64,000 bases of DNA from Cucumis sativus (Eukaryota > Streptophyta > Magnoliopsida > Cucurbitales > Cucurbitaceae), in NCBI RefSeq assembly GCF_000004075.3, contig NC_026661.2, positions 3,348,001 to 3,412,000 of the forward strand. The letters run 5' to 3'. A program made the translations under genes and the position numbers. Below the pieces are notes generated by a model that saw only the letters and a program-made list of their open reading frames with translations, searched no databases and had not been told where the DNA came from. Each line of letters begins with the position of its first letter. The stretch's first letter is position 1. Of this stretch, positions 20,901 through 33,100 are shown piece after piece.

Positions 20901-22229
20901 CAAAAAAGGACCATCAAAGTAAAGAAGTCAAAGCAAACAATCAATGCAACTCCCACTACTCCACTTAGAATATTGTTCACTCCAACGACCAATAGGGAAT
21001 TAGAAAGCCATTATTACTTCCTAAATTAGTCCATCTCAGAATGAGTTATGATAGCTGAAGATTGAAGAAAGCTGTAAGATATGCAATTACTGAGAAAAAA
21101 AAGTAAAACGACATTAGGTATAATTAGTCAAAATAAGCATGATATGTTCCGCACATCACAGACAACCTCAAAAGAAAAGAATGTCAAAAAGAGTGAGAAC
21201 TGTTACAAAATAATTTCATTTGTTACATATACATGTGCTTTTCTGAAAAGGAATCAGAAGAATATGACCCTACAAAGTGGGGGGAACTTAATCATATCAT
21301 ATAACTGGAAAAGGAAGACAAAGGAGTATGCTAAAGCTAAACCCCAGACCAAGCAAAAGATGTGCATCAGAAAAGGACCATCACTAAATATATTAATCCT
21401 TTGGCTTTGTGAGGTGGATAGCACGATCTCCTCAATTAATACCCTGATAATTAAATTCTAAAGGGATCCGTTATCCATTGCACCACAGTAACTTTATCAA
21501 AATAATTATATTGGAAAGCTTTTTGTTAATTACTTTCTTGGGTGGGGGAGCTCTCTCCCCAGCCCTTAAGGTTTTTTTGTTTTTTAACATGAAACTGGAG
21601 TTAGAGATTACAAATTATCAATTAGACAAATGAATGAATTAATTAGCCATATGAAGCAGAAACTACCTTTCATACAAGAAATTTTAGCATGGATATATTC
21701 ACTTGAAGAATTTGAAGCGAGCCCGAACGGGATCTTATGAGAGTAAAGATGTTTGATAAGACGATCAGCACCAGGAAGTGCTTTAACAGAAGGCCACCTG
21801 AAGAGTATTTCAACATAAAATGAAAAAAAAAAGAACGATGCCCATCAAAGGAACAAACAAAACATAAGACCAGGAATCTTACTTTTCCCTGTACATAGGA
21901 GTAATTTCTTGAATAAATTGATCTGGTGTCAATGGAAGGCCATAATCCCTAACAACTGCAGCTGCATATTCTTTCTGGGTCATCCCCAATCTCTTCTCCT
22001 CTTCTCTCTTCTTCTCCCAAACTTTCCCATACTTTCCCAAAAATTCCTTCAACACATCTTTTGTCGCCGTCTCTGAACACAATACAATAGTGTTACTTCA
22101 TATACACATACAACTATAGCAAGAAAAAAGATAAATACCTAAATTCAAAGAAGAAAATTATATACCAGTGTCCAAAAGGGTTCCATCGAGATCGAGAATC
22201 ACAGCAGAAACTCCATTAACGAAACTCAT
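17977..22229 (-). CDS. FMN hydrolase/riboflavin kinase homologue, kinase half degenerate
   Basis: Ten exons: 22166-22229, 21883-22072, 21667-21797, 20720-20789, 19695-19760, 19434-19585, 19264-19341, 18454-18587, 18220-18312, 17977-18111. They splice in phase to 370 residues. The N-terminal half is a haloacid dehalogenase phosphatase with motif I DLDGT (Asp13, Asp15), motif II ASNSS, motif III Lys in EGKPAP and motif IV VIEDS. This matches the FMN-hydrolase half of the plant bifunctional AtFMN/FHy protein (At4g21470), which interconverts riboflavin and FMN. The C-terminal half aligns to riboflavin kinase only at PDQVFGTFFGWAG, NIGWN and MLVGYI. The flavokinase GGPV...GRG and PTAN nucleotide-site motifs are missing, and the segment that should hold the catalytic Glu (EKTIEPW in relatives) reads CTKKNRIW. 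I infer phosphatase activity only. Introns contain transposon relics. Confidence 0.85.
18855..19130 (+). repeat. Degenerate TRIM/LTR-like direct repeats in an intron
   Basis: Inside the intron between exons 7 and 8 of the FMN phosphatase homologue, two diverged copies of one motif occur in direct orientation (about 18857-18925 and 19036-19125). Each has a (C/T)ACATTG(G)AAA start, an AGATGAAG or TGATGAAG core, a CTCCTTACC-type block and a TTTTG-GATA tail. This arrangement is familiar from short plant LTRs, but the copies are too decayed to name. Confidence 0.35.
20330..20695 (+). mobile_element. Probable solo LTR relic in an intron, antisense to the gene
   Basis: Lies in the intron between exons 4 and 5 of the FMN phosphatase homologue. 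It has a plus-strand promoter-like core (CCTATAAATAGGGCTG, TATA at 20559-20567) followed by GTCTTCCTTTTGAGATTATT and TTGAGAGATTAGTG, the layout of a Ty1/copia LTR. Ends are uncertain and no target-site duplication is seen. If still active it would transcribe antisense to the host gene. Confidence 0.35.
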
Positions 22230-24381
22230 TGCAACTGAAGGTAATAAGTCTGAAATTGAGAACTATCAGTGGATGAAACAGATTAGTGAAGAAGCAAGCA
22301 TTGATATGAAAAGTATAACGCAATTATAAAAATTGAGAAACAAAGTAGCTAGTGGGGAGGGAGTAATACCGATGATCGGAATCAGAGTTCGATCAATAAT
22401 GTAAAGGATTCTAAATAGATTGAAGATGAGAGAGAAAAAACGACGAATTTGGCAAGCTGGGAGTGGAATTGGATATTTCCAGTCATCTAGGCTAGCAGAG
22501 GACAGATTGTTGTTCGTAGAGATTGAAGAACAAAAAAAGACGAAAATGGTGGATTTCAACGATTGAATTTGATGCGAATAATGCTTAATATTTGGCAACT
22601 GCAGAAATTTTGTTGGATTTGAATCAATTCGCTTTAACAATTTCTGCTTTCTCGAAGATTAGAATGTTAAAGTTGCTTCGGATCAAAATGATCACAGCGT
22701 TCACGGTGTCCTCCATATTCAGTACTTTGCTTCATTTAAAATAACATAGTGATAATAATAAATAAAAATCTTTTTTTTCTTCGAAACTTTTGTTGGAAAA
22801 TTGTTAGAAATAAAACTGAAAATTTGATATAACTGGAGATATGATTTGCTATAAAGTTTGAAAGATTATATAATACTTGAAAAAAATTAGGAGAATCTTG
22901 GTGTTTACTATGTGATTTCACCTAGAAAACTCAAAACAATGGATATTGATAAAATGAAAAGGCTTAACTTTTCGTACAAATTTTGGTGGTCGACCTCGGC
23001 TAAGATAAAAAAATATTTGTAGGAGTTTTAAAAAAAAGATTCTAGTTTTAAAGGCAAAATATTCCTATGTTATTTATGACCATTTTCCAAATTAGTTGTA
23101 TATTCTTTTACGTAGTCTTCAATCAAAGTTTTGATATTCAAATTCTCATTCCAATATTGTTGAACTAAAAAAAGTGTAAATGTCCTAAACTAACATAACT
23201 TTTTTTTTGTTCTAGTACAATTTTGTCTGTGATTGAAAATATTAATTAATTCAAGTTTTTAGTTCGATCTTTAAATAAAAGAAGTTTCATAAAACTACTT
23301 CACTTAAATCTAAAGGAATTTAGCAATGGAGTTAACAAATTGAATAAACTCATAGGTAAACTCTTGAAGGGTTATAGAAAATCAAGAGCATTTAGAAAAA
23401 AAAAAAAAAAAAGCTTATTCCAATAACATGTGGAATGAGAAAGCATAAAGGAATGATTCCACATTTTATTCCAATCTAAATGGTGCCACTCGATGCACCA
23501 ACAAGAATGGGAAGCATCTTGCAAATATTGTCACTATTAGTCAAAATAGTGCCCTCCTGCTTCACGTACTGTAAAGAATGTTCTAATCATTTTTCACATC
23601 CCTGCTCCCCATCAAATCACAACACAAACATGTACAAAATAATTCATTTTAGAAAATGTTTCATTATTACTCAAGATAACTCCTAAAGCATTTTTAAATT
23701 TCATACAGCACACGCTTTTCCCTCTTGAAGCTTTGGAGAAAGAATTTTTTGCATTCCTCCATCTACTAGTCCTCATTTCCTCTACTCAAATTCTCATTTA
23801 TTAGTAGAGACAACAGCTAGTTCTTGCTCCAACATCAACCTAGAGTGGCTTTTTGCATAAAGTAGAGACAACTCATTAGTCAATATGGCATGATATGTTA
23901 TGCATTCTTTTTTATATTCTACCAAAGCTGAATACCGACCCGGTTTTGATGAAAAACAAAAGAAAATTGAGAGTGTACTAAAGAAATATTTATAAGAGTT
24001 GACCATAAAACATTATATATATATACATATATATAATGCTTCAATAGAAACCCTCCATCTGGGCAATGGCATTTTTTCATCTAAACAGGATGGATAAAAG
24101 ACACATTTGACAATTCAAGTAGTTTCCCCCTACAACCTATTGACCATCCACTGAGAAGGGAAAGCTTTGTGGGAATGCAAAGATTAGAGACCAAACAAGT
24201 CCAGACATCATACTCAAAAATAAACCACACAATAATGGGGCATCAGAAAATGGGAAGAGAAGAACAAAGGGAAGATAATAAAATGAACCCTCCTTATGCT
24301 AAACACTAAGGGCGATTTATCCGAGTCACATCCATCATCTCCAGAGTACAAGATTTTGTGCCACTTAAGATGCTATCCGCT
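22230..24381. other. Intergenic between 14-3-3 and FMN phosphatase genes
   Basis: Should contain the FMN phosphatase 5' leader and promoter (just above 22229) and the 14-3-3 3' UTR (below 24381). I see no other gene. An AT dinucleotide run lies near 24015-24037. Confidence 0.45.
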
Positions 24382-27317
24382 TCACTGCAGCAGATGAACA
24401 ATGGTTTAAGTATAAATCAAACGTGACTGACTAACTGAAACCAACAGTTTTGAGCTACTCACCTCGGCATCGTCACCACCGGGAACCTTGGCAGTTCCAT
24501 TGATCTTTTGGGCATCATCTGTAGCAATGAGGAATCACATGTTAAAACACAGAGGGAGAGAGTAAATTTGATAAGATGGTGAATGGATCGCTTATAGTGA
24601 ATTTTATGATAAAATAAATGTTAACGAAATTAATAAATGACCAAGTGATTGCTATCGTCCCTAGACAGTGTATGTAGAAGAAGAAATTGATTCAAACGGA
24701 GGACATCCTGAATGTAACTTTAGGCAAATATACACACACGTTCTCTTTAACCACACAAACAGAGAACTCTGACCATAAACTGGCTAGACAAACGCCATAC
24801 ATACACACGATAGTTATATATTATATTTTATCTTTCAAGCACATCTTTTTTTCCTATTTCCTATCCAGTTTTCTTTTGCATACAATGCAAAGATTATCTA
24901 AAAAACCACATGAGAATACATTGGGCAAATTTAATAAACAATGGAGCAGGCCAATGTAATAAAGAGGTGGGTACATTTTATCAGCAACCATAGAGATTAC
25001 AAATATACAGCTATCAACTAATCAACATTTAAAATTCATTTGTTAACAAGCAAAATGAACTGTTGTGCAGAGTATAATATCCAATAACTGTTAGTTAGCT
25101 AAATGAAGAGTGGAGAACACCAAATGTAGCTTAAGCATAACAACCATACAGCTGTGGCAATAAAATTGAATAGAAATCAGATAGAGTCCACACAATGAAA
25201 CATTTAATTGTGTATTGGCTAAGTTTATGGATTTTCACCCTTACCTCCATCTTCTGGGATGTCAGAAGTCCATAATGTAAGGTTGTCCCTAAGAAGCTGC
25301 ATGATTAAGGTGCTATCTTTGTATGACTCTTCATTCAGGGTGTCAAGTTCAGAAATGGCTTCATCAAAAGCTTGCTTTGCAAGGTGGCAAGCCCTAAACA
25401 GAAAAAGAACACAATATAAAACATCGATGAAATTAAAGCTCCAATTGGGACAATCTCTGCTAGTTTACTGGTAATATTAGCATTACAATAGTCATACCTT
25501 TCAGGTGAATTCAAAATTTCATAATAGAAGACAGAGAAATTTAATGCCAACCCCAAGCGGATAGGATGTGTAGGGGGTAACTCAGATTCGGCTGAGCTGG
25601 TTGCAGCCTGTAACAGACCAGATGAAAGCAAAATAAATGTAAAGGCCAGGAAATGTATCGATAGAAGAGAGTTATATAGTTCAATAGAGCTTCTCAATCA
25701 AAATTTTAGGCCTATCATTCCAACTTCCAAGTAATCCAATTAAAAGCCTTCTGGCAAATAACATCCTGTAAACCTTATTTTGAACAAGTTTTTCCCGGGA
25801 AAAGAGAAGATATGTTGGTGAATTTGCTTCTATAATCAGAAAAGTGTAGGTAGCACAAGCAAAAGCAAATTTGAATGCCAGTTTCCTCTTAAGCAAATCA
25901 ATGCATGTAATTATCTCAATTATCATCCAGACTCCTGCTGAAGAACGTACATAGTCGTAATCTCCAAAAATGAGCATGCATATACTTACATGATAAACCA
26001 GAAGTGACCCAAACATGTAAAAGCAAAAAAAAAAGAGAGAGAAAAAACACTTTTTCAGTATAATAGAAGAGACAACACAAACAATCAACACAATTTAGAA
26101 ACAGAGACCACGGACAGATCAATAAATAGAAAATAATACAGCAAGACAAAGAGCAGAAGGCTAGAAGCACTTGATCCATATGAAAATGAAGGGGAAGAAA
26201 AGAATGCCCACCTCATATGCTTTCATCGATTGATCAGCTGCATCTTTCTTCTCATTACCAGATTTAAATTCTGCAAGGTAACGATAATAGTCTCCTTTCC
26301 TGCAATGAAGGATGATTAAATTTCACAAGTGTCCAGTAGTCAAGCACCTAACCATCAACGGACAGACTCACATCTTATAGTAGAATACTGTTGATTCCCC
26401 AGCTGAAGCCGATGGAATCAGGTGCTCGTCAATCACCATCATGATATCATTGCAAATACCAGAGAGCTCTGATTCAACCTTTTGTCTGTATTCTTTGATG
26501 CGTTTAGCATTTGTTTCATTTCCTTTAGCTTCTTCTTTCTGCTCTATTGATGATAATATCCTCCACGAGGCTCTCCGTGCACCAACCACATTCTTGTATC
26601 CAACAGAAAGCAAGTTTCTTTCCTCAACTGTCAATTCAACATCCAGCTTTGCAACATTCTTCATTGCATCCACCATTTCTTTAAAAAAAAAAATTAATCA
26701 GAATCACCATCTATCATCCAAAAGCAACTACAATCACAGTTTTGTCGTGTGACAAGCAAAGACAGAACAGGAACAAACTTCAATTTGCTTTGTGCTTACA
26801 GATAAAACAATGACCAAGTAGTCTGTGTAAGTATGAGTGGAAAATGAAGTACCAAGCTTCGCCAAAAAAGAGTATTCTCCATTAAATAAAACAGATCAGA
26901 CAGAAAAACAGTATAAATCAATGGATCAAGAAAAATATATATATATACTACTCGAGAAGCTAAACAATAGAAATGTAGCAAAATTATAAGCAAACTAAAT
27001 TTTCATAAATTTAAAACAGATCGTGTAAACGGATAAACATAACAACACTTCCGAAAATAGTACACAAAAAGGCAAGCGATCGTGACTTAAATCCGTAGTA
27101 AAAAAGCATAAACACAAAATTAAACATAGCAGATAAGCAAAAGAAATACGATCTGAGCAAAGAGAGAGTGAAAAGTAAAACAACAAAAAAAAAAAAAGCA
27201 TAAGAATAGAAATGAGAGAAAAAAAATAAGGAAGAGGTGGAAACCATCATAACGCTCGGCCTGCTCAGCGAGCTTAGCGATGTAAACGAAGTTGTCGCGT
27301 TCTTTAGTGGAAGCCAT
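24382..27317 (-). CDS. GF14: 14-3-3 protein, epsilon group (GF14 mu/GRF9-like)
   Basis: Coding exons 27245-27317, 26372-26678, 26212-26299, 25498-25607, 25245-25393 and 24463-24518, plus a last exon that supplies only the stop (24382-24384) after a GAG-GT/AG-TGA junction. They splice to 261 residues. 14-3-3 dimers bind phosphoserine/phosphothreonine motifs on client enzymes and transcription factors in cytosol and nucleus. Visible signatures are the N-terminal [20 protein letters not shown], the phosphate-binding Lys/Arg segment ([16 protein letters not shown]), [11 protein letters not shown] with the Arg-Tyr pair, and the C-terminal signature [18 protein letters not shown]. The early start, the intron-rich structure and the tail GGDDAE resemble Arabidopsis GF14 mu (GRF9). 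The ATG at 27315-27317 is the only one consistent with the family N-terminus. Confidence 0.95.
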
Positions 27318-28109
27318 GGACGATCTGTGACCAAAGAATTAGGGTTTGCTATACAGTGTGTGGGTTTTCCTTTAGGTGGTTCTGGCTCGAAAAGAGAGAG
27401 GCAGAGTCAGACCCACAGAAATGGAGAAACCAACAATATCACTACAATATAACCTTCAAATTTTTCTCTTATATATTTATTTATTTATTTATTATTATTA
27501 TTACGTATGTGTATATATTTGTTCTTCTTCGCTGTTCAAAAAGATTCTGGTCTTTGCAAAATTGACATCCAAATTAGCCGCGTATTACAGATAATTCCCC
27601 CAAATTTCTCTCCAATTATTCTGCGCCACGTATACTATCATTATTTCTTTTTCCTAATAATTATAAGAGAAAAATCTTTTCTCTCTTTCACCAATTATCT
27701 CTCGCCACGTTTCACGGTCCACCAATTCTCCATCCACGCTCTTACTTTTTGTAGAGTCAATTTAATTCCTATTCATAAACTAAATGCATTTTCCAATAGA
27801 CCCTCCTACTTTCCTTGAATTTCAATACTGTCCCACACCAATGATTGCTTCTTTCTTCGTCATTTTAATGCTCCTCAAAGTGTGTTCTTCACTTCTTGAA
27901 ATAGATGATGTCTAAAGATTTTTAGTGCATTTGTGGGTATTTAACTCTTGAGTCCATTAACAACACAACCTAGTTTCATTGATGCCTTATCGATACCTTC
28001 TAAACTTTATTAATACAATTATAAATTTTACACCAAAGAAAGAAAAAAAAGTATAAAATGCAAGATTTAAATGGATAGATGATTAATGTTTAGGTTTATA
28101 AGAAATATA
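27318..28109. other. Intergenic between HIPP and 14-3-3 genes
   Basis: Holds the 14-3-3 leader just above 27317 and the HIPP 3' UTR just below 28110. A TTTA/TTA microsatellite lies at about 27470-27500. Nothing else is recognised. Confidence 0.45.
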
Positions 28110-28731
28110 TTACATAATAGAGCAATTATTGACATTTTCGTCGCTAAAAACGGAGCCAGTTTGGCGGCCGAAGATGTTGGAATGTGTGGAGTAATTCAGA
28201 TGATGGGCCTGATCGTGACTATCGTACCCATGCTTATAATAGTTGTAAGTGGAAGTGGGCTGAGGCCCATAGAAGTTTTGAATTGGCCCATTTAACTGAT
28301 GTTGGGGATAGGGATCACTGCAGTTATCGTGCTCTGGGTTGTAGGGTAACTGCCAAAGCTCCGCTCGACGCCCGTTTTTTCTGGCCACTTTTAGTACTTT
28401 CTTTTGCTCCGCCCACCCGATCACCGTCACTTTCTGTAACGACATGTCGATTTCAACGCTGTCCACACCTACGTTCAACCATACCAAACGTTTTAATTAC
28501 ACCAATTTTTTATATTTGTAAAAACAAAATATAAATAAAAGAGTGTTGTACCTTTTAAATTTTGGAGTGAAGTTCGAACTTTGCTTTCACAACCGGGACA
28601 ATCCATATGGACTCGAAGCTCCAAAGTCTAAAGAAATCAATAGGATTAGACTGTGATAACTTAAAAACACATAAGGAAAAGAATTGGTAAGAAAAGAGAG
28701 AGAGAGATCCAAGGTTTGCATATACCGTCAT
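28110..28731 (-). CDS. HIPP: Heavy-metal-associated isoprenylated plant protein (HIPP)
   Basis: Three coding exons: 28726-28731, 28552-28627 and 28110-28468, giving 146 residues. The first coding exon holds only ATG ACG before a GT donor. HIPPs bind soft metal ions such as Cu, Zn or Cd and are tethered to membranes by prenylation. The single HMA domain starts at residue 3 (LELRVHMDCPGCESKV) with the metal-binding Cys12-x-x-Cys15 pair and the beta-alpha-beta-beta pattern through VTVIGW. A low-complexity Tyr/Pro/His-rich region follows, and the protein ends CSIM, a CaaX box; Met in the last position favours farnesylation. A TATA box lies about 120 bp upstream of the ATG. Confidence 0.93.
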
Positions 28732-28847
28732 AGTTTGGTTTAGTGGGGAATGAAAGAAAATGATCACTTAGTTAAAATGTTCAAATATCTCTTCGGAGGT
28801 TGTAGAAAAAGAATTTTGTATGAGAAAACAGAACCAAAACTTGGGTT

Positions 28848-28858
28848 TATATATAAAG
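28848..28858 (-). promoter_or_regulatory. Probable HIPP TATA box
   Basis: TTTATATATAAA on the minus strand, about 117 bp before the ATG, leaves room for an 80-90-nt leader. AT-rich context lowers confidence. Confidence 0.45.
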
Positions 28859-30144
28859 GTAATGTTGGTTGTTTAGTATGCACATTATTTATTTCTCTTT
28901 TTGTTTTCTAAGTTTGTGTATTCGATGCACCGACCTTACATTTTTTAGTCTTTTTTATTTATTTTTTATATACTTCCTTTATGGGGGAGAGACTTTAATG
29001 GGTTGTTGATTCAAAATTAAGAAAAATTTCAAAACATTTTGAGAAGAATTATCCGAATAATTAAGATTTCACATCACATACCATGATTTAAATTAAAAAA
29101 TTTATGGGTGTTAGATCCTATTCCTTTTAAAATTTATTATAGATCAATTTTTATTGTATTTATAAATTTTTTAAAATGTTACTATATATTTAAATATTAT
29201 TTAATTTCAAAATTAGATACTAAATTCTATGTTTTACCACATATTCAAGTTTTTGTTTAGCTTATAATCAAACCGACTCAATCTTCAAAATTTTCATAAA
29301 CAATGAGTTGACTTGGTGCATATTGTTAATTTATTATTTATCAAATTATATTTTTGAAAGTTATGTTGAAGCTGGAATATAATATAACATGAGCAAATGG
29401 ATGAACATGCCACAGCGCCATTGGTGGATCATGTTGCCATTCTTTGGTTTACAATTTTTCCCTTAGAAAAATCGCATTTCTATTCCTTGATTATTAAAAT
29501 TGATTGAAATTAATACAATATAACTTGTCAATTCCTTCAAACTATCATCATACTTTCACTCGAAAAAAGTTATATCTTTAAATTTTTATATTTACATGGG
29601 TCACATCGAGTTGGCATTGTAAAACTAACACAAATTTTGATAGCAATTGCTTGAAAACCAATGGTTATGAGATATTAGATTTGAGGACATATAAATTAAA
29701 TCCGAAGATTTTTATTGAATTTGAAAGTTACTAAGGAGATGGAAAGAATTGTTTTTTGGGTCGATGGAAGTCACTCCTAATCTTTAAAAGCTACTCTTAG
29801 GAGAGAACTATTATGTCAATACGAAGCATCGACAAAATAGGAGAAAGAACTATTGCATTGGGATGTGAAAAGATCTTTGGAATTCAATGATTCTCTAAAC
29901 TTGAAATTGGCATTGTGAATGGATTTATGGAAAAGGAAGAGCCAAAACACACATTACATGAGGAAAAAGATTGATACTTGATGCATTTCCAACTATTATA
30001 AACTCAGAAGTCCTTATTACATAAGTTACTACAAAAGAGACTGATTAGAGGGTGGCCTAAGAGCATGGCAACACGACCGATATACATCTATGTATATGGA
30101 GGAAAACAGGCGTAGACATTGCATCCACATGGCATAGCCTCATC
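28859..30144. other. Intergenic between PEPC and HIPP genes
   Basis: AT-rich. Includes the upstream region of HIPP and the PEPC 3' UTR (probably about 29.95-30.14 kb). No further gene is supported. Confidence 0.45.
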
Positions 30145-33100
30145 TTAACCAGTGTTCTGCATGCCAGCAGCAATACCCTTCATCGTTAAAATGAGGGTGT
30201 CTTCCAAACCCGGGGCGTACTCACTTTGAGGATTGAGCTTCACAAGTTCTGCAGCAGATTTGCTTGATTCAAGGTATTCCTTTGACAAGTGAGGTCTAAC
30301 TTTCACGTTGTAGTTTGGATCACGGATTCGCTTCAACGTGTACGCTTGGCAAACGTTAAGGGTGGTTATGTAAGAATCACGAAGACGGAGTCGCTGCCTC
30401 AAGTAGGGATCTCCTTCAAGAAGATCCTTGTGTTTAGCTACCTGAAAATTTAACAGTAAAATGCTTAATTGGCTTGCAAAAGCTTCAGTGTTAGAAGAAA
30501 ACATATATGTACAGTACCTGAAGGAGAAGGTTTTTAGTTTCTTCATAGTTAGCTCTCAATTGCTCTCCGAATGACCATAGATCTTCGGAAACAAGAAGTT
30601 TATCGTACAGAGCAGCAATCCCAGGGTCTCCTTTGGCGAACACCATTTCAACCAAGTCAATTGTGACTCTAAAGAAAGGCCATTGGCTGTACATCTCTTG
30701 CAACATGTGAAGATTCTTCACATCCTTCTCAATAGCATATTTAAATGCTGCTCCAAAGCCAAGCCAAACTGGTAGATGAAACCTTGTCTGAGTCCAAGCA
30801 AAAATCCATGGAATTGCACGCAGTGATTCAATTCCTCCACTAGGCTTCCTCTTCGATGGACGACTTCCAATATTCATTCGACCATATTCTAACTCTGGTG
30901 TTGCCTACATATTTAAAGAAATGAAAATTGGTTAATTTTTTAAACAGAAGAATGATTGTGATTGTTGCAATCTAATAGTCACGGATAATTGCTTATCATC
31001 CTCCTGCACTTCTAAATCCATTAATCAATTGTATGAATAAGAACACTTACTAGGCGGAAGTATTCAACAAAACGGGGTTCTTGGAAAACTATGGAGCGAT
31101 ATTTCTCTGTAGCAACAACTGCCATTGCATCCAAGAGAGCACGCCATTCTGGCTTCGGAGCAACAGGTGGATTCATACCATGCTCGAGCGTGGCAGCAGT
31201 AAAACGTTGAAGTGTTCTAAAGCATAAGTGTTCCTCCCCAAAAGATTGTTCAATAACTTCACCTTGAACCGTGACACGCAGTGAACCGTGAATTGTATCT
31301 GGAGGTTGAGATAATATAGCAAGATGAGTAGGCCCCCCTCCTCTGCCAACAGTTCCTCCACGGCCATGGAACATTGTGAGCTTAACTCCATACTGTTTTG
31401 CCACTTGGATGAGCTCTTCTTGGGCCTTATATAGCTGCCAAGCTGCAGAGAGACGACCAGCATCCTTTCCTGAATCCGAGTACCCAATCATAACTTCTTG
31501 CTTACCATCAATTCGGTTTCTGTACCAGTCAATTGAAAAGAGACGAGCCATTGCAGAGGGAGCGGCCTCAAGATCAGCAAGTTTTTCGAATAATGGGACA
31601 ACCCTCAATGGCTTCTGCACATGACATTCACGTTGTAAGAGCTCAACAGCAAGCACATCAGACGGTGCTGTTGCCATTGAGATAATGTAGGCACCAAAAT
31701 TATCTGAAGGAAGCTCTGCAATGACACTAAATGTGTCAAGAACATCAGAAGTCTCTTCTGTCTTTGGAAGATCAGGACCGAAAAGAGGGCGTTTGCCACT
31801 GAGTTCAGATAGTAGCCATTCTTGCTTTTGTTCTTCTGACCATTCTTTGTATGAACCAATGCCTAGGTAATTAGTGATAGTATCAATGACATCGGCATGT
31901 CTTTCTGATTCTTGTCGGATATCCAGTCTTACAAGTGAAAGCCCAAATGTAGAAACTTGCCGCAAGAAATCAAGAAGGCTCCCATCAGCAATTGGCCTAT
32001 CGCCACAAGCGCAAAGAGACCTGTAGCAAAGTTCGAGAGGCTCGAGGAACTATAAGAAAAAAGAAAGTATGTCAGTCCTAGCAAATGGGAAAAAAAGAAA
32101 ACACTAAAATTATTTTATTAGACTTTTCAAGCATTTAAAAACACAATTCTAATATTTAAAAATTCTTTTTAAGCACTTTTATAATCATTTCAAATAGACT
32201 CTTAGTCACATTTCAAATTTTACTGTTAAGTGCATTTAATTTGTAAAGAACATTTATGATGGTCAAAAGCTCCAGCTAAATTTCAACTTATAGACGAAGC
32301 CTAAATAGTTCAAATAAATTCATCGCAGATGTCAATTTGAATTAGCATTTATAAGTCAATCGAGCTGCTTGAGTACTATAGAACCTAAGGATATATGTTG
32401 GGAAAAACCTGCTCAACATCGGTGAAAGTTGTATCTTCGGGAATCTCAGACATTCCACTGGATAATAAATGACGAGCACGTTCACGTGTATTGTATAACT
32501 TATCTCGTACATCACCAAGAATAACACGGTAGGGCTCATTTGGAGGAATTTGTTTCCAAAACTCTGCACCCATAAAGTGTGAAAAGCCACCCAAGGTTAG
32601 TGGACTCATGAGGTTGGATATCAGTCCAATCAAAACCATGCCAAGAAATAATATTACAGAATGTAGTCATTCTTTTGGCATATTGATATCTTAAGTAGTA
32701 TTAAGGAATACAATTCATCAAGTATGAAACATAGTTTTCAGAGTTTCAAAAGATAAAAGTCATATTACGTGTTTCAATCTTAAAACAAAATCCAACTTAC
32801 CTATGTAGTGCTTTGCATCCTTTCTTGAGGACCTATGAAGTTCTTCAGCACGGGTCTGTAACTCACTACTACATCTCCACATAGATAACTTAAAAACAGA
32901 AGAATCAAAAACAAAAAACAGAATGTAAGTGAAAAATAATGGTAAAGAAATTCAGCACACTAAAACTTGAAACTGTGAAATTTAATTGAAATGTTACTTG
33001 CTATACCTCAAACATAAGATCCTCTATCTGGGAAAAATATAAGTTAGCAGCCATCATTCTAGCTAATAAGCAAACATCTCTCGTTACTTCTGGTGTAACC

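Noticed and set aside
22266-22640. 124-codon minus-strand frame upstream of the FMN phosphatase
   Set aside because: Lies in the leader/promoter of that gene; hydrophobic AT-biased sequence without family features.
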